From: Rhodovarius crocodyli | GTDB taxonomy: Bacteria; Pseudomonadota; Alphaproteobacteria; Acetobacterales; Acetobacteraceae | Direction: 5' to 3' | DNA: 64,000 nucleotides | Assembly (NCBI GenBank): GCA_945901085.1 | Contig: CAMDJV010000004.1 | Coordinates: forward strand, 54,154-118,153 | Shown: piece by piece, positions 16,310 through 28,148 of the stretch | Numbering within the stretch: position 1 is the first letter of the stretch | Layout of the letters: the number at the start of each line of letters is the position of its first letter | Position numbers and translations under genes: made by a program | The notes under the pieces: generated by a model | Seen by the model: the letters and a program-made list of their open reading frames with translations, nothing else | Database searches by the model: none | What the model was told of the DNA's origin: nothing

Positions 16310-17260
16310 ATGCCCACCGAACATCGTATTCCCGCAACGCCCGAGACCATCCGCTGGGGCGCCTTTGATGCCAGCTTCAAGCCGGTGCTGGAGGTGGAGA
16401 GCGGTGACCTGGTTGTGCTAGAATGCGTCTCCGGCGCCCCTGATGGCATGCCAGACCCTTCGACCGGCATGGTGGTTCCCCCGGCGCTGGCCGCCATCCA
16501 TGCCGCCAAGCCGCCCAGGCTGGGCCCGCATATCCTGACCGGCCCCGTGGCGGTGAAGGGCGCCATGCCCGGCGATGTGCTGCGCGTGGACATCGAAAAA
16601 ATCGAACTGGGCTGCGATTGGGGTTTTTGTGGCTTCCGCCCGCTCGGTGGCACCCTGCCCGAGGACTTCCCCTATAAGCGCATGCTGCATATTCCGGTGG
16701 ATCGCGAAAAGCGCATCGGCCATATCCCGATGGGCCCGGGCATTGCCCTGCCGCTCTCGCCCTTTTTCGGCGTGATGGGCGTGGCGCCGCCGGCGGAATG
16801 GGGTGCCATTTCCACCAAGGAGCCGCGCGCCCATGGCGGCAATCTCGACAATAAGGAAATCGGTGAGGGTGCCACCCTGTTTCTGCCGGTGCATGTGGCG
16901 GGCGGGCTGTTCTCGGCCGGTGATGGCCATGGCGTGCAGGGCGATGGCGAGGTGTGCATCAATGCGCTGGAAATGTGCCTGACCGGGCATTTCCGCTTCA
17001 CCCTGCTCAAGGATGAAAAGCTGCTCTACCCCCGTGCCGAGACGCCGACGCATTACATCACCATGGGGATGCATGAGGATCTGGACGAGGCGATGAAGAA
17101 GGCGCTGCGGGAAATGATCGGCTTCATCACCAGCCGCACCAACCTCTCCGCCGCCGATGCCTATCAATTCTGCTCGCTGGCGGTGGATTTCCATGTCACC
17201 CAGACGGTGAATGGCGAGAAGGGCGTGCATGGCATGCTCAAGAAGGGCCTGCTGTTCTGA
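16310..17260 (+). CDS. acetamidase/formamidase family protein
   Basis: 316 residues from an ATG preceded by AAGGAG (16298-16303). Family signatures include PGDVLRVDIEKIE, GPGIALPLSPFFGVMGVAPP (about 145-165), HGGNLDNKEIGEGATLFLPVHVAGGLFSAGDGHGVQGDGE (about 185-223) and the C-terminal CSLAVDFHVTQTVNGEKGVH. FmdA/AmdA enzymes hydrolyse short amides such as formamide to the acid and ammonia. No amide transporter adjoins it. Confidence 0.9.
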   Translation: MPTEHRIPATPETIRWGAFDASFKPVLEVESGDLVVLECVSGAPDGMPDPSTGMVVPPALAAIHAAKPPRLGPHILTGPVAVKGAMPGDVLRVDIEKIELGCDWGFCGFRPLGGTLPEDFPYKRMLHIPVDREKRIGHIPMGPGIALPLSPFFGVMGVAPPAEWGAISTKEPRAHGGNLDNKEIGEGATLFLPVHVAGGLFSAGDGHGVQGDGEVCINALEMCLTGHFRFTLLKDEKLLYPRAETPTHYITMGMHEDLDEAMKKALREMIGFITSRTNLSAADAYQFCSLAVDFHVTQTVNGEKGVHGMLKKGLLF

Positions 17261-17319
17261 GCAGGACCGGGGGCGCGGCCTTTGCTGCGCCCCCCTATTC
17301 TGCCGCCGGCGATACAGCC

Positions 17320-17937
17320 TCACCTTGCCCGGTCGAGCGCCTCGCGAAAGCGCGGATCATTGAAGGCGAACAGAAACGGATCCAACCGCACCCCGGTCTC
17401 AATCTGGGTGAGGGTGACGCGGGTGAGGCGGTTCTGCGCATCCAGCACCTCCCATTGCCGCAATTGCATCGGGTTTTCCTCCAGGATGAGGGTGATTCGC
17501 CCCTCACCCGGGGCTGCGGTGCGAAAGATGCTCACCCGCAGCAATCCGCCCACCCGCTCCATCACCGGCACGGTGACATCGCCTGAGAGGCTGAGCGGGT
17601 TGCGCAGCAGCACGCCCAGCGGTGTGGAATTGACCGCAACCACAGTGGGCTGGCGCAATTCACGGTCCCAATGGAAGAATTGGCCATCGGCGGCGATGAG
17701 CAAAGTGGGCTCGGGCGGGTCATATTCAAAGCGCATCCGGTTGGGCCGCCAGATCATCGCCGTACCCTCGGCCGCGGCGCCGTTCTGCGCGATCTGCAGA
17801 AAACGGGCGCGCAGCGTTGTCATGGCGTTGAAATAGGCCTCGACACGCTGCAGGGCCGCGCGGTCCAGATTTTGCGCGCCCGCCAAGGCTGGGGTGAGCA
17901 GCAGCGGTGCCGCTGCCAGCATTATCCTGCGGCGCAT
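17320..17937 (-). CDS. lolA: LolA-family outer-membrane lipoprotein carrier
   Basis: 205 residues with a signal peptide (MRRRIMLAAAPLLLTPALAGA) and a LolA/LolB half-barrel: RVEAYFNAMTTLRARFLQ, MIWRPNRMRFEYDPPEPTLLIADG-like strands, and PLGVLLRNPLSL. LolA ferries lipoproteins across the periplasm. Its ATG overlaps the stop of the preceding exported-protein gene by one base. ftsK lies just upstream on the same strand, an arrangement common in alphaproteobacteria. Confidence 0.85.
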   Translation of the reverse strand: MRRRIMLAAAPLLLTPALAGAQNLDRAALQRVEAYFNAMTTLRARFLQIAQNGAAAEGTAMIWRPNRMRFEYDPPEPTLLIAADGQFFHWDRELRQPTVVAVNSTPLGVLLRNPLSLSGDVTVPVMERVGGLLRVSIFRTAAPGEGRITLILEENPMQLRQWEVLDAQNRLTRVTLTQIETGVRLDPFLFAFNDPRFREALDRAR

Positions 17938-18599
17938 CAGCGTGGCACCGCGCCGGGGGGCATCATGCCAGGTGGGGGTAAGGCGCTGCCACGCTGGGGA
18001 AAGGCGCCTGCCGGCGCCGGGCCGGGCTGTGTCGCTCCGGGGATCTGCATATTGAGGAAACCCTCCGGGCGGATAAAGCGCGCGGGGTCCTGGGCGGCAA
18101 ATTCCACCCTGAGCGCCTCCATCTCGCCGCGGCCATTGCCGCCAGGCTGGGCGCGCAAGGTCACGCCATCGGCGGTGATGCAGGCCCGCCCCACCTGGCC
18201 ACGATCCTCTATCTTCCAATGGGTGCAGGGCAGGTTCGCCACCCGGTCACTGCCCTCACGGGTAAAGCGGGCGGTCTGGCTGGCCGGGGCGAAGCGCGCC
18301 GCCTCCTCCTGCCCGGCCGGCATGTCCATGATCATGCGCGTCTGCTGCATCACCACGAAGCCGGTGCCGGCCTGTTGATCGAGGATGAGATAGCCCTGGC
18401 CGCTTGGCATCTCTATGCGCATCCGCCGTTGGGCGGCATTCCAGGCCATGCGCATCTCGGCCGGCCGGCCCTCGAGACTGGTGCGATAGGTCACCGCCAC
18501 ATCGCGGGTGGGGAACATCGCAGGTCTGTCCTGCGCCAGCGCGGGCGAGGCGGCGATACAGGCCAGTAGCGGCAGGGCAAGCGCCCTAGAATTGCTCAT
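17937..18599 (-). CDS. exported hypothetical protein upstream of lolA
   Basis: 220 residues. A cleavable signal peptide (MSNSRALALPLLACIAASPALAQ) leads to a beta-rich domain with two cysteines (LPCTHWKIEDRGQVGRACITADG) that could form a disulfide. The tail of about 35 residues is Pro/Gly-rich. The pattern of a YLILDQQAGTGFVVMQQTRMIMDMP strand resembles DUF4412-type periplasmic proteins, but I am not certain of the family. GGAT precedes the ATG. Coupling to lolA suggests an envelope role. Confidence 0.7.
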   Translation of the reverse strand: MSNSRALALPLLACIAASPALAQDRPAMFPTRDVAVTYRTSLEGRPAEMRMAWNAAQRRMRIEMPSGQGYLILDQQAGTGFVVMQQTRMIMDMPAGQEEAARFAPASQTARFTREGSDRVANLPCTHWKIEDRGQVGRACITADGVTLRAQPGGNGRGEMEALRVEFAAQDPARFIRPEGFLNMQIPGATQPGPAPAGAFPQRGSALPPPGMMPPGAVPR

Positions 18600-18693
18600 G
18601 CGGGGGATCCTTTCGCATGGATATGGGGTGGCGGCGCAGCCTTTCGACCATGATCCCCACAGGATAGGGCCGGTCGGCCTGCGGGATGGTCCA

Positions 18694-21132
18694 TCAATCC
18701 TCGCTGCGGCGGACCAGGATTTCGCGCTTGCCGACATGGTTGGCCGGGCTGACGATGCCCTCTTTTTCCATCTGCTCGACCAGCTTGGCGGCCTTGTTAT
18801 AGCCAATGGAGAGATGGCGCTGCACCAGCGAGACGGAGCATTTGCCCTCGCGCGCCACCATATTCACCGCCTGGTCGAAGAGGGATTTTTCCGAATCCGA
18901 AGCGCCGGCGATGCCGCTCATCGAAAGCCCGCCGCTCTCATCATCCTCGGTCGGCTCGGTCACCTCATCAATATAATTGGGCTCGCCCTGCTCACGCAGC
19001 CAATCGGCGACACGCTGCACCTCCTCATCGGAGACGAAGGGGCCATGCACGCGCACCACCCGCCCGCCGCCGGGCATGAAGAGCAGGTCACCCTGGCCGA
19101 GCAATTGCTCGGCACCCTGCTCGCCCAGGATGGTGCGGCTATCGATCTTGCTGGTCACCTGAAAACTGATCCGCGAGGGGAAATTCGCCTTGATGGTGCC
19201 GGTGATTACATCGACCGAAGGCCGCTGCGTGGCCATGATGACATGGATGCCCGCGGCACGGGCCATCTGCGCCAGACGCTGCACCGCGGCCTCGATCTCC
19301 TTGCCGGCCACGATCATCAGATCGGCCATTTCGTCGATCACGACCACGATCATCGGCAGCGGTTCGAGGGCGAGGGTCTGGTCCTCGAACATCGGCTTGT
19401 TGGTCTCGGGGTCGAAGCCGGTCTGCACCCGGCGGGTCAGCACCTCCCCGCGCGCCCGCGCGGCCTGCAGCTTCTCATTATAGCCGGCGATGTTGCGCAC
19501 GCCGATGGAACTCATGGCGCGGTAGCGCTTCTCCATCTCGCGCACGGTCCATTTCAACGCGCCAATGGCCTTGGGCGGCTCGGTCACCACCGGGGCCAGC
19601 AGATGCGGGATGCGGTCATAGACCGACAATTCCAGCATCTTCGGGTCGATCATGATGAAGCGGCATTCCTCCGGCCCGAAGCGATAGAGCAGCGAGAGGA
19701 TCATCGTGTTGATGCCCACCGACTTGCCCGAGCCGGTGGTGCCCGCAATGAGCAGATGCGGCATGCGGGCCAGATCCGTCACCACCGGCTCGCCGCCAAT
19801 ATTCTTGCCCAGGGCGAGCGGCAGGCGGGCGGTGTTCTTGGCCCAGGCCTCGCTGCCCATCATCTCGGAGAAATACACCGTCTCGCGCTTCGCATTGGGC
19901 AGTTCAATGCCCATCACGGTGCGGCCGGGGACGGTTGCGATACGCACCGCCACCACGCTCATATTGCGGGCAATATCATCGGCCAAGCCGATGACCCGGC
20001 TGGATTTCACACCGGGGGCCGGCTCGAGTTCGTAAAGCGTGACAACGGGGCCTGGGCGAATCTCGGTGATCTCACCGCTCACGCCGAAATCGGCCAACAC
20101 CTGCTCCAGCCGGCGGGCATTGGCCTGCAAGGCCGCCGAATCCGGGCCGCTGCTGGTGCGTGGCGGGGCGGCCTGCAGCAATTCGAGCGGGGGGATGGTG
20201 ATGCCGCCTTCGATTGGCTGCAAGTCGAGCGTGGCCTGGCGGGGCTTCTCGGCGCTGCGCGCAGCAGGGGTTGCAACCCTCGGGCTGGGCTTGGCGGCAG
20301 CAGAGGCTAAGGCCGGCTCACGGCGTTCCGGCACCCGCTCGGCCGCCTCATCGGCGGCGCGCAACAGGCTGGAGAGGTCAGCGCCTGGCTTTACCCCCCG
20401 CCCGCGGCCACGGCCAAACAGCCACAGGGTGAAACGCCCCAAGGCCGAAAATGCGCGCCAGAAGAGGTGACGCCGTGCAGCACCCGCGCGGGCAACATGG
20501 GCGGTGGCATCGGCCGTGGCAAAGGCGGCGCGGCGCCATTCTGCCGGCGCGAAGCCCAGCGCGCCCAACAGCACCAGGGCCGAGGTCAGCGCCAGCAGCC
20601 CATTGGCCAGCAGCGCCCCCAGGGGGCCAAAGCTGGATTGCAGCCATCCCGTGGCGGCATGCGCAATGAGCGGGCCAAAGGCACCACCGGCCCCGGCCAG
20701 CACCGGCGCCGCGGGCGGCAATGGCAGGGCCGAAAAACCAGCCGCCAGCACCGGCATGCCCAGCAGCAGCGCCATCAGCCGGGCCGGCAGAAGTGTCACG
20801 CCCCGCTCGGTGAAAAGCCGCCACGCCCAGGCCAGCAGGGTGATGGCGGGCAGAAAGGCGGCCAAGCCAAAGGCCTGCAGCAGCGTGTCGGAGACGGCAG
20901 CCCCGGTGGGCCCGGCCAAATTGGTCGCCGCCCGCGCGGTGGCGGTGGAGCCTGAGGGGTCGGCTGGGTCGTGGCTCAACAGGGCCACCAGCATGGCCAA
21001 GCCCAGCAGCGCGCATAAAATGCCCGCAAGCTGCGCCCCGCTGCGCGCAAAGGCAGCACGCAGGGCGGGCGAGGCAAAGCGGCTGCCCCCGGTTTCATCG
21101 CCAGCGGCGGCAGCTATCTCGGCACGTGCCAT
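18694..21132 (-). CDS. ftsK: FtsK/SpoIIIE DNA translocase
   Basis: 812 residues. About four to five N-terminal membrane helices (about 30-210) are followed by a short Ala/Pro/Arg linker and an alpha/beta translocase motor. Walker A is [16 protein letters not shown] and Walker B is [11 protein letters not shown]. The C-terminal winged-helix gamma domain ([21 protein letters not shown]...) reads KOPS-like polar sequences. FtsK clears and unlinks chromosome termini at the septum. The ATG at 21132 has AAGGA upstream. Confidence 0.95.
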   Translation of the reverse strand: MARAEIAAAAGDETGGSRFASPALRAAFARSGAQLAGILCALLGLAMLVALLSHDPADPSGSTATARAATNLAGPTGAAVSDTLLQAFGLAAFLPAITLLAWAWRLFTERGVTLLPARLMALLLGMPVLAAGFSALPLPPAAPVLAGAGGAFGPLIAHAATGWLQSSFGPLGALLANGLLALTSALVLLGALGFAPAEWRRAAFATADATAHVARAGAARRHLFWRAFSALGRFTLWLFGRGRGRGVKPGADLSSLLRAADEAAERVPERREPALASAAAKPSPRVATPAARSAEKPRQATLDLQPIEGGITIPPLELLQAAPPRTSSGPDSAALQANARRLEQVLADFGVSGEITEIRPGPVVTLYELEPAPGVKSSRVIGLADDIARNMSVVAVRIATVPGRTVMGIELPNAKRETVYFSEMMGSEAWAKNTARLPLALGKNIGGEPVVTDLARMPHLLIAGTTGSGKSVGINTMILSLLYRFGPEECRFIMIDPKMLELSVYDRIPHLLAPVVTEPPKAIGALKWTVREMEKRYRAMSSIGVRNIAGYNEKLQAARARGEVLTRRVQTGFDPETNKPMFEDQTLALEPLPMIVVVIDEMADLMIVAGKEIEAAVQRLAQMARAAGIHVIMATQRPSVDVITGTIKANFPSRISFQVTSKIDSRTILGEQGAEQLLGQGDLLFMPGGGRVVRVHGPFVSDEEVQRVADWLREQGEPNYIDEVTEPTEDDESGGLSMSGIAGASDSEKSLFDQAVNMVAREGKCSVSLVQRHLSIGYNKAAKLVEQMEKEGIVSPANHVGKREILVRRSED

Positions 21133-21228
21133 GGAGCCGGTCCTTTTCGGGATCGGGTTGCGGAGCCGGGGGGAAGTCTATTCTACGCCCCAGCCGCCGG
21201 GGCGGGAAGGGCAAACTGGCCCAGAATC

Positions 21229-21260
21229 AAAAAGGGCCGGAGCAAGCTGCCCCGGCCCTT
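21229..21260 (-). terminator. Rho-independent terminator of glnK-amtB
   Basis: Reading leftward, AAGGGCCGG (21260-21252) pairs with CCGGCCCTT (21240-21232) around a short loop and is followed by TTTTT. It lies 20 bases past the amtB stop. It is the clearest intrinsic terminator in the window. Confidence 0.85.
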
Positions 21261-21280
21261 CGATACAACCAACCGAAAGC

Positions 21281-22624
21281 TCAGCCCAGCCGTTCGCCAT
21301 GCTGGGTCACATCGAGGCCCTCGCGCTCCTCGTCTTCGGAGACCCGCAACCCGACCATGACATCGACGATCTTGAGCAGTATGAAGGTGGCCACGGCAGA
21401 ATAGACCGCCACCGCCAGGATCGATTTTGCCTGAATCAGCAGCATCTCGGCATTGCCGGCCAACCAGCCGGAATAGGTCATGGCCTTGGCGGCATCGCCA
21501 TCGGTGACATAGAGCGTGCCCACGGCGAAGACGCCGGTGAGCATGGCTCCCACCACGCCACCCACGCCGTGCACGCCCCAGGCATCGAGGCTGTCATCAT
21601 AGCCCAGGGCCTTTTTCAGGCTGGTCGAGGCCCAGAAGCAGATGATGCCGGCGGCTAGGCCAATCACCAAAGCCGGGCCAGGGAAGACCCAGCCCGAGGC
21701 GGGGGTAATGGCCACCAACCCAGCCACAGCGCCGGAAATGGCGCCCAGCGCTGATGGCTTGCCCTTCACCACACCCTCGGCCAGCAGCCAGGCCAGCGTG
21801 CCCGCCGCAGCGGCGATCATCGTCACCGCCATCGCCATGCCCGCACGCGCATCGGCCGCCAGGGCAGAGCCGGCATTGAAGCCGAACCAACCCACCCAAA
21901 GCAGGCAGGCGCCCAACATGGCCAGGCCAAGATTATGCGGCGACATATTGTCATGCCCATAGCCCACGCGCTTGCCCAGAACATAGGCCGCGACCAGGCC
22001 GGCGATACCGGCATTGATATGCACCACCGTGCCGCCGGCGAAATCCAGCGCGCCCCAGGCCCAAATGACGCCGGCGGGGTGCCACACCGCATGCGCCACG
22101 GGTGAATAGACCAGCAAGGACCAGGGCACGACGAAAAGGACCATCGCCGAGAATTTCATCCGGTCCGCCACCGCACCGGTGATCAGCGATGCGGTGATGA
22201 TGGCAAAGGTCATCTGGAACATCATGAAGACGGTCTCAGGAATGGTCGTCGGCACTTCCGAATCGCCGCCCATGCCCGCGCCCAGGATGAATGGGCCGTT
22301 CCAGTTGATGCCATTGAGCATGAACTTCGTGAGGTCACCAATATACTGGTTGCCATTGCCGAAGGCGAGGGAATAGCCGGCAACCACCCAGGTCACTGCC
22401 ACCAGGGCGCAGATCGTGAAGCTCTGCATCATGGTGCCCAGCACGTTTTTCTTGCGCACCATGCCGGCATAGAAAAACGCGACGCCGGGGATGGTCATCA
22501 TCAGCACCAGTATGGTGGAGACGAGCATCCAGGCGGTATTGCCGGCATCAATTGCGGGTTCGGCGGCCAAGGCCAGGCCGGGACAGGCGGCAAGTGCCAG
22601 GCCGGCGGGAAGAAATTTGTTCAT
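21281..22624 (-). CDS. amtB: AmtB ammonium transporter
   Basis: 447 residues with a signal peptide (MNKFLPAGLALAACPGLALAAE) and 11 membrane helices. Typical motifs are FFYAGMVRKKNVLGTMMQSF, DFAGGTVVHINAGIAGLVAA with the first pore histidine, and GVHGVGGVVGAMLTGVFA with the second. It moves ammonium/ammonia under nitrogen limitation and is gated by GlnK. It follows glnK by 37 bases in one operon, expressed from a sigma-54-type promoter. Confidence 0.96.
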   Translation of the reverse strand: MNKFLPAGLALAACPGLALAAEPAIDAGNTAWMLVSTILVLMMTIPGVAFFYAGMVRKKNVLGTMMQSFTICALVAVTWVVAGYSLAFGNGNQYIGDLTKFMLNGINWNGPFILGAGMGGDSEVPTTIPETVFMMFQMTFAIITASLITGAVADRMKFSAMVLFVVPWSLLVYSPVAHAVWHPAGVIWAWGALDFAGGTVVHINAGIAGLVAAYVLGKRVGYGHDNMSPHNLGLAMLGACLLWVGWFGFNAGSALAADARAGMAMAVTMIAAAAGTLAWLLAEGVVKGKPSALGAISGAVAGLVAITPASGWVFPGPALVIGLAAGIICFWASTSLKKALGYDDSLDAWGVHGVGGVVGAMLTGVFAVGTLYVTDGDAAKAMTYSGWLAGNAEMLLIQAKSILAVAVYSAVATFILLKIVDVMVGLRVSEDEEREGLDVTQHGERLG

Positions 22625-22661
22625 CCTGTGGGTTTCCCTCTCGGTGTCGTGGCAGCGCGGG

Positions 22662-24426
<1,765 letters not shown>

Positions 24427-24514
24427 AGGGCTGAAACCTTTCGCCACGCGTTGCGGGGTTGCGCTGCATGATGGCCTTCGCCATGCCTTGGGCTGAATGA
24501 GGCAAACCCGGCGC

Positions 24515-25780
24515 ATGTCCGAGCTGCGACGCTTTGGCGCCATTCGGCAGCGCCAAAGGCCGCGCCGCGACCCGCTGCCACCCAGCCTGCGCCCGGGTCG
24601 GGCGCGGATGTCATGGGCCGAGCCCCTGCCCAGCGGCCGCTGGCCGAGCCGGCGGGGGGCCATGCCGCTGCCCTGGCCGCTGCTGGGCTCGCTGGCGCTG
24701 CATTCCCTGGTGCTGGCGCTGCTCTTGCTGGATGTCTGGCCGCGCCAGGATGGCGATCAACCATTGCCGCCGCCGGCCATCGAGATGGTGTTCGATACCG
24801 GCCAGCCCGAGCCCCAGGCCAGCGGCGCCCCCGAGGGCGAAACCCCCGATGCGGTGGAGCCGCCCGCCCGCGCCGAAGCCCCGCCCCCCGCGCCGGAAGC
24901 CCCCAGCACATCGCAGCCGCCCAGCCCCCCACCCAGCCCCCCGCTGGTGCCGCAACTCGCCATGCCGCTGCCACCTCTACCACCCGCGCAGGTGCCGCCA
25001 CCACCGATTCCGCCGCCCCCCAGCCCAGAGCCGCCACGCGCAGCCCCACCACCGCCCGCGCCACCAAGGGCCGAAACACCGCAGCCCCCGGCCGCGCCGC
25101 TGCCGCCGCCCTTGCCGGCGCTGGCTGAACTGCCGCCGCGCCCGCCCGAGCCGGTGCCCAGGCTCTCGGCCGAGATACCGCCACCCGAAACACCGCCCGA
25201 TCTGCTGGCCCAGCCCACGCCGCCGCCCATCACCCCGCCGCGCCTGCCACCGCCCCCACCCCCGCCGGCGCAACCGCGCCCCACCCCGCCGCCCCGCCCG
25301 ACGCAGCAGGCCCAGCCCAGCCCGCGCCTGCCCGGCATGGTGCTGCCCGAGGGCTTTACTCTCAGCCAGCCACGCCCCGCCCCCGGCCGTCCGGCCGGGC
25401 CGCGCGCGCCGCTCGATTTCAGCCTCGACCCGCGCCTGCTGGAGGGCCGCACCTCGCCCGACCGCACCGTGCAGGTGCGCGGCGCCCAGGTCGGCCCCGA
25501 TTGGTCCAACGCCTTCCGCCGCTGGCTGGACCAAAATCTGCGCTACCCGCAGCGCGCCATTCAGGATGGCGATTCAGGCACAGTGCAGGTTCGCATCACC
25601 GCCAATCCGGACGGCACGGTGCGTCAGGTGCGGCTGCTCAGCCCCTCTGCCTCGCCGGCGCTGAATTCAGGCACCACCATGCCCTTTGCCGGCGCTCGGC
25701 TGCCAGCCTTCCCGCCCGGCTCCGACCCCAATGGGGTGGAGGTGGATTTGACGGTGAATTACATCCTGCTCCGGCGCTGA
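24515..25780 (+). CDS. TonB-family protein with a long proline-rich spacer
   Basis: About 421 residues. A basic N-terminus and one membrane helix (PLLGSLALHSLVLALLLLDVW) are followed by about 200 residues very rich in Pro and Ala, which span the periplasm. The C-terminal TonB-like domain contains FRRWLDQNLRYPQRAIQDGDSGTVQVRI. TonB transduces proton-motive energy to outer-membrane receptors with ExbB/ExbD, which are not adjacent. Starts at 24497 and 24608 are alternatives. Confidence 0.8.
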   Translation: MSELRRFGAIRQRQRPRRDPLPPSLRPGRARMSWAEPLPSGRWPSRRGAMPLPWPLLGSLALHSLVLALLLLDVWPRQDGDQPLPPPAIEMVFDTGQPEPQASGAPEGETPDAVEPPARAEAPPPAPEAPSTSQPPSPPPSPPLVPQLAMPLPPLPPAQVPPPPIPPPPSPEPPRAAPPPPAPPRAETPQPPAAPLPPPLPALAELPPRPPEPVPRLSAEIPPPETPPDLLAQPTPPPITPPRLPPPPPPPAQPRPTPPPRPTQQAQPSPRLPGMVLPEGFTLSQPRPAPGRPAGPRAPLDFSLDPRLLEGRTSPDRTVQVRGAQVGPDWSNAFRRWLDQNLRYPQRAIQDGDSGTVQVRITANPDGTVRQVRLLSPSASPALNSGTTMPFAGARLPAFPPGSDPNGVEVDLTVNYILLRR

Positions 25781-25824
25781 GCGGACCCTTGCCAAACCGC
25801 GGCTGCGGCCCCTACTCCACACCC

Positions 25825-26031
25825 ATGGTGACACGCGCGGAAATTCTCGTTCTTGGCCTGACAGCGGGCGTGCTGGGCAGCCTTTTGGGTGGGCTGATGC
25901 TGGGGGTGGGGCTCGGCCTTGCGGTCAATGGCGCGCATATCGGCTGGCTGCTGATGCTGCCGGCCGCCCCTCTCTCGGGGCTGCTGGGCTATTTGCTGGC
26001 CAGGCGCCTGGCGAAGCAGCTGCCGCAGTAG
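25825..26031 (+). CDS. small hypothetical membrane protein
   Basis: 68 residues with two hydrophobic glycine-rich helices (about 6-33 and 39-60) and a basic C-terminus (ARRLAKQLPQ). I do not recognise the family. The ATG at 25825 has no strong ribosome site. It follows tonB by 44 bases on the same strand and abuts murU tail to tail. Confidence 0.5.
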   Translation: MVTRAEILVLGLTAGVLGSLLGGLMLGVGLGLAVNGAHIGWLLMLPAAPLSGLLGYLLARRLAKQLPQ

Positions 26032-26037
26032 CAGAGC

Positions 26038-26742
26038 CTATACCAGCCCTTGGGCCAGCCGTCGCTCGGCCGCCGCCAAATCGGGCGGGGTGGAGAGGTG
26101 AAACCAAACGCCATCATGCACGAGGCCAAAGAGCCGCCCCGCCGCCGCCGCGCGGTCATAGCAGCGGTTGAGAGAAAATCGCCGCACCGCCTCGGGCGCC
26201 ACCAATTCGGGCCGCAGGACCTGAATACCCGCGAAGATATAGGGCGCCACGACATGCGGTGCGGGGCGCTGCAGCCGGCCCCAGCCATCCATCAGGAAAT
26301 CGCCCCGGCCCACGGAGCCATCCACCTGGGTGGTGCGCACCAATAGCAGCAACGCATCCATCGTTTCGGGGTTAAAGGCCTGGGCCAGCCGGGTCAGCGC
26401 CGGGGTTGCGCCATCCAGCCAATAGGCATCACCATTGACGACATAAAAAGGCTTGTCGCCGAGTTGCGGCAGCGCCCGGGCCACGCCGCCGCCGGTCTCG
26501 AGCAATTCCGGCTCAAGCTGCACCCGCACCGGCGGCGCGCTGCGCCCGGCCATGGCGGCCACGATTTTTTCCGCCTTCCAATGCGCATTCACCACCGCCT
26601 GGGTGACGCCGGCATCGCCCAGCCGGTCCAGCGCATGATCCAGCAGGCTGCGGCCGCGCAGGGTGAGCAGCGGCTTGGCGGTCTGGCTGGTCAGCGGCCG
26701 CATGCGTTGGCCCAGGCCAGCGGCGAGCACCATCGCCCTCAT
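26038..26742 (-). CDS. murU: MurU-like N-acetylmuramate-1-phosphate uridylyltransferase
   Basis: 234-residue nucleotidyltransferase. MVLAAGLGQRMRPLTSQTAKPLLTL is the nucleotide-binding signature loop, and VVNGDAYW holds the metal-binding Asp. Adjacent amgK and tsaE point to MurU of the peptidoglycan recycling route, which bypasses MurA and confers intrinsic fosfomycin tolerance in pseudomonads. Its ATG overlaps the amgK end by 4 bases. Confidence 0.85.
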   Translation of the reverse strand: MRAMVLAAGLGQRMRPLTSQTAKPLLTLRGRSLLDHALDRLGDAGVTQAVVNAHWKAEKIVAAMAGRSAPPVRVQLEPELLETGGGVARALPQLGDKPFYVVNGDAYWLDGATPALTRLAQAFNPETMDALLLLVRTTQVDGSVGRGDFLMDGWGRLQRPAPHVVAPYIFAGIQVLRPELVAPEAVRRFSLNRCYDRAAAAGRLFGLVHDGVWFHLSTPPDLAAAERRLAQGLV

Positions 26743-27677
26743 GCCGGGTTGGCCCGCAGATGGGTCGGCACATGGCGGTCGAGATAATCGCGCAGCGGCG
26801 CCGTGGCAGGGTGTTGCAGGGCGCGCGCGAGCAGCGCCCAGCAGCGCGGGCCATGCGCCAGGTAATGGGTCTTGCCATCACGCCTCGCCAGCCGCACCCA
26901 AAGTGCTGCCACCCGCAAATGCCGCTGCGCGGCATGCACCGCCATCGCCGCCTCCACATCGCGTATGCCGCAGAGTGCCTGGTAGCGCGCCACCGTGGCC
27001 GCGCGCAGCGCCGGGGCCACATCCCGCCTGGCATCCTCCACCAGCGAGACCAGATCATAGGCCGGGTGGCCCAGCGCGCCATCCTGGAAATCCAGCAGCC
27101 CGATGCCGCCGGGCAGCGGCATCAGATTGGCCGGGAAGAAATCCCGATGGACAAAACCTTGCGCCGCAAAGGGGGAGAGCATGGCGGCCAGCGCCGCATC
27201 CAGCCCGGCGCGTTGGCTGTCATCAGGCATGCTGCCCAGCGCCGCGGGCCACCACCAATCGAGAAAGGTCGCCGCCGTGGCCCGCTGCATTTCGGCCACG
27301 CCCCAATTCGGCAGGCCGGGCATCACCGGGGCGGCATGCAGGGCTGCCAGCGCCTCGGCCGCGGCAAGGTAGAGCGGTTCGGGCGCGGCACCGCCATCCA
27401 GCGTCTCGGCCATGGTCCGCAGGCCAAGATCCTGCACGATCAACAGGCCGGCCGCGGAATCCTCGGCCAGAATACGCGGCACCGCCACGCCGGCAGCGCC
27501 AAGGTGGCGGGCGATGGCGCTGAAGGGGCGCACATCCTCGGGCGGGGGGGCATGCATCAGCAGCGCCGGCTCAGGCCCGCCATGCAGGCGGGTGTAGCGG
27601 CGGAAACTGGCATCGGAGGGCAGGGCTTCCGCCCGGGCGGCGGCAAAACCGTGCTGGGCGAGGAATGTTGCAATCAC
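26739..27677 (-). CDS. amgK: AmgK-like anomeric MurNAc/GlcNAc kinase (APH family)
   Basis: 312 residues with an aminoglycoside-phosphotransferase-like kinase fold. The Brenner-type catalytic loop is FVHRDFFPANLM and the metal-binding motif LLDFQDGALGHPAYDLVSL. AmgK phosphorylates MurNAc at the anomeric position for MurU. The overlaps with tsaE and murU define one operon. Confidence 0.87.
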   Translation of the reverse strand: MIATFLAQHGFAAARAEALPSDASFRRYTRLHGGPEPALLMHAPPPEDVRPFSAIARHLGAAGVAVPRILAEDSAAGLLIVQDLGLRTMAETLDGGAAPEPLYLAAAEALAALHAAPVMPGLPNWGVAEMQRATAATFLDWWWPAALGSMPDDSQRAGLDAALAAMLSPFAAQGFVHRDFFPANLMPLPGGIGLLDFQDGALGHPAYDLVSLVEDARRDVAPALRAATVARYQALCGIRDVEAAMAVHAAQRHLRVAALWVRLARRDGKTHYLAHGPRCWALLARALQHPATAPLRDYLDRHVPTHLRANPA

Positions 27678-28099
27678 AGCCGCCCCTCCCAGCCGGTGAG
27701 TTGCGCCGCGCGGCGATCCTCATCAAGCGGCGTCAGCGTGATGCACAGCGCACCCTTCGGCGCCATGGCGCCCAGCCTTTCGGGCCATTCCACCAGCATA
27801 ATCCCCTCCAGCGCCTCATCCCATCCCAATTCCAGCACCTCTTCCGCTCCGCCCAGCCGGTAAAGGTCAAAATGATGCGCCTGCCCTCCCCCCGGCACGG
27901 GATAGCTCTGCACCAGGGTATAGCTCGGCGAGGGCACTTCCAGCGCCGGATCGCCCAGCAATGCGCGCAGGAAAGCCCGCGCGAGGGCAGATTTGCCGGC
28001 CCCCAGCGGCCCGCTCAGCAACAGGGCATCACCCGGCCGCGCGAGGCGCGCCAGATGCTGGGCTAGGGTTTCGGTGGCGGCAAGGTCATGCAGAATCAT
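27674..28099 (-). CDS. tsaE: TsaE, tRNA t6A37 threonylcarbamoylation ATPase
   Basis: 141 residues. Walker A is LSGPLGAGKSALARAFL, and SPSYTLVQSY, HFDLYRL and LVEWPERL are TsaE signatures. TsaE works with TsaB/TsaD on ANN-decoding tRNAs. The ATG at 28099 lies behind GGGGGTG, so the TTG a few codons upstream is not needed. It heads the tsaE-amgK-murU operon. Confidence 0.93.
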   Translation of the reverse strand: MILHDLAATETLAQHLARLARPGDALLLSGPLGAGKSALARAFLRALLGDPALEVPSPSYTLVQSYPVPGGGQAHHFDLYRLGGAEEVLELGWDEALEGIMLVEWPERLGAMAPKGALCITLTPLDEDRRAAQLTGWEGRL

Positions 28100-28148
28100 A
28101 GGCACCCCCAATCTGCCGCGTCGCGCCGCGCCGCGCTATCCTCCGAGC

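Noticed and set aside
18508..20310. 600-residue open frame antisense to ftsK
   Set aside because: It has no recognisable domain, and the codons mirror the well-conserved FtsK motor on the other strand. High GC keeps the antisense open.
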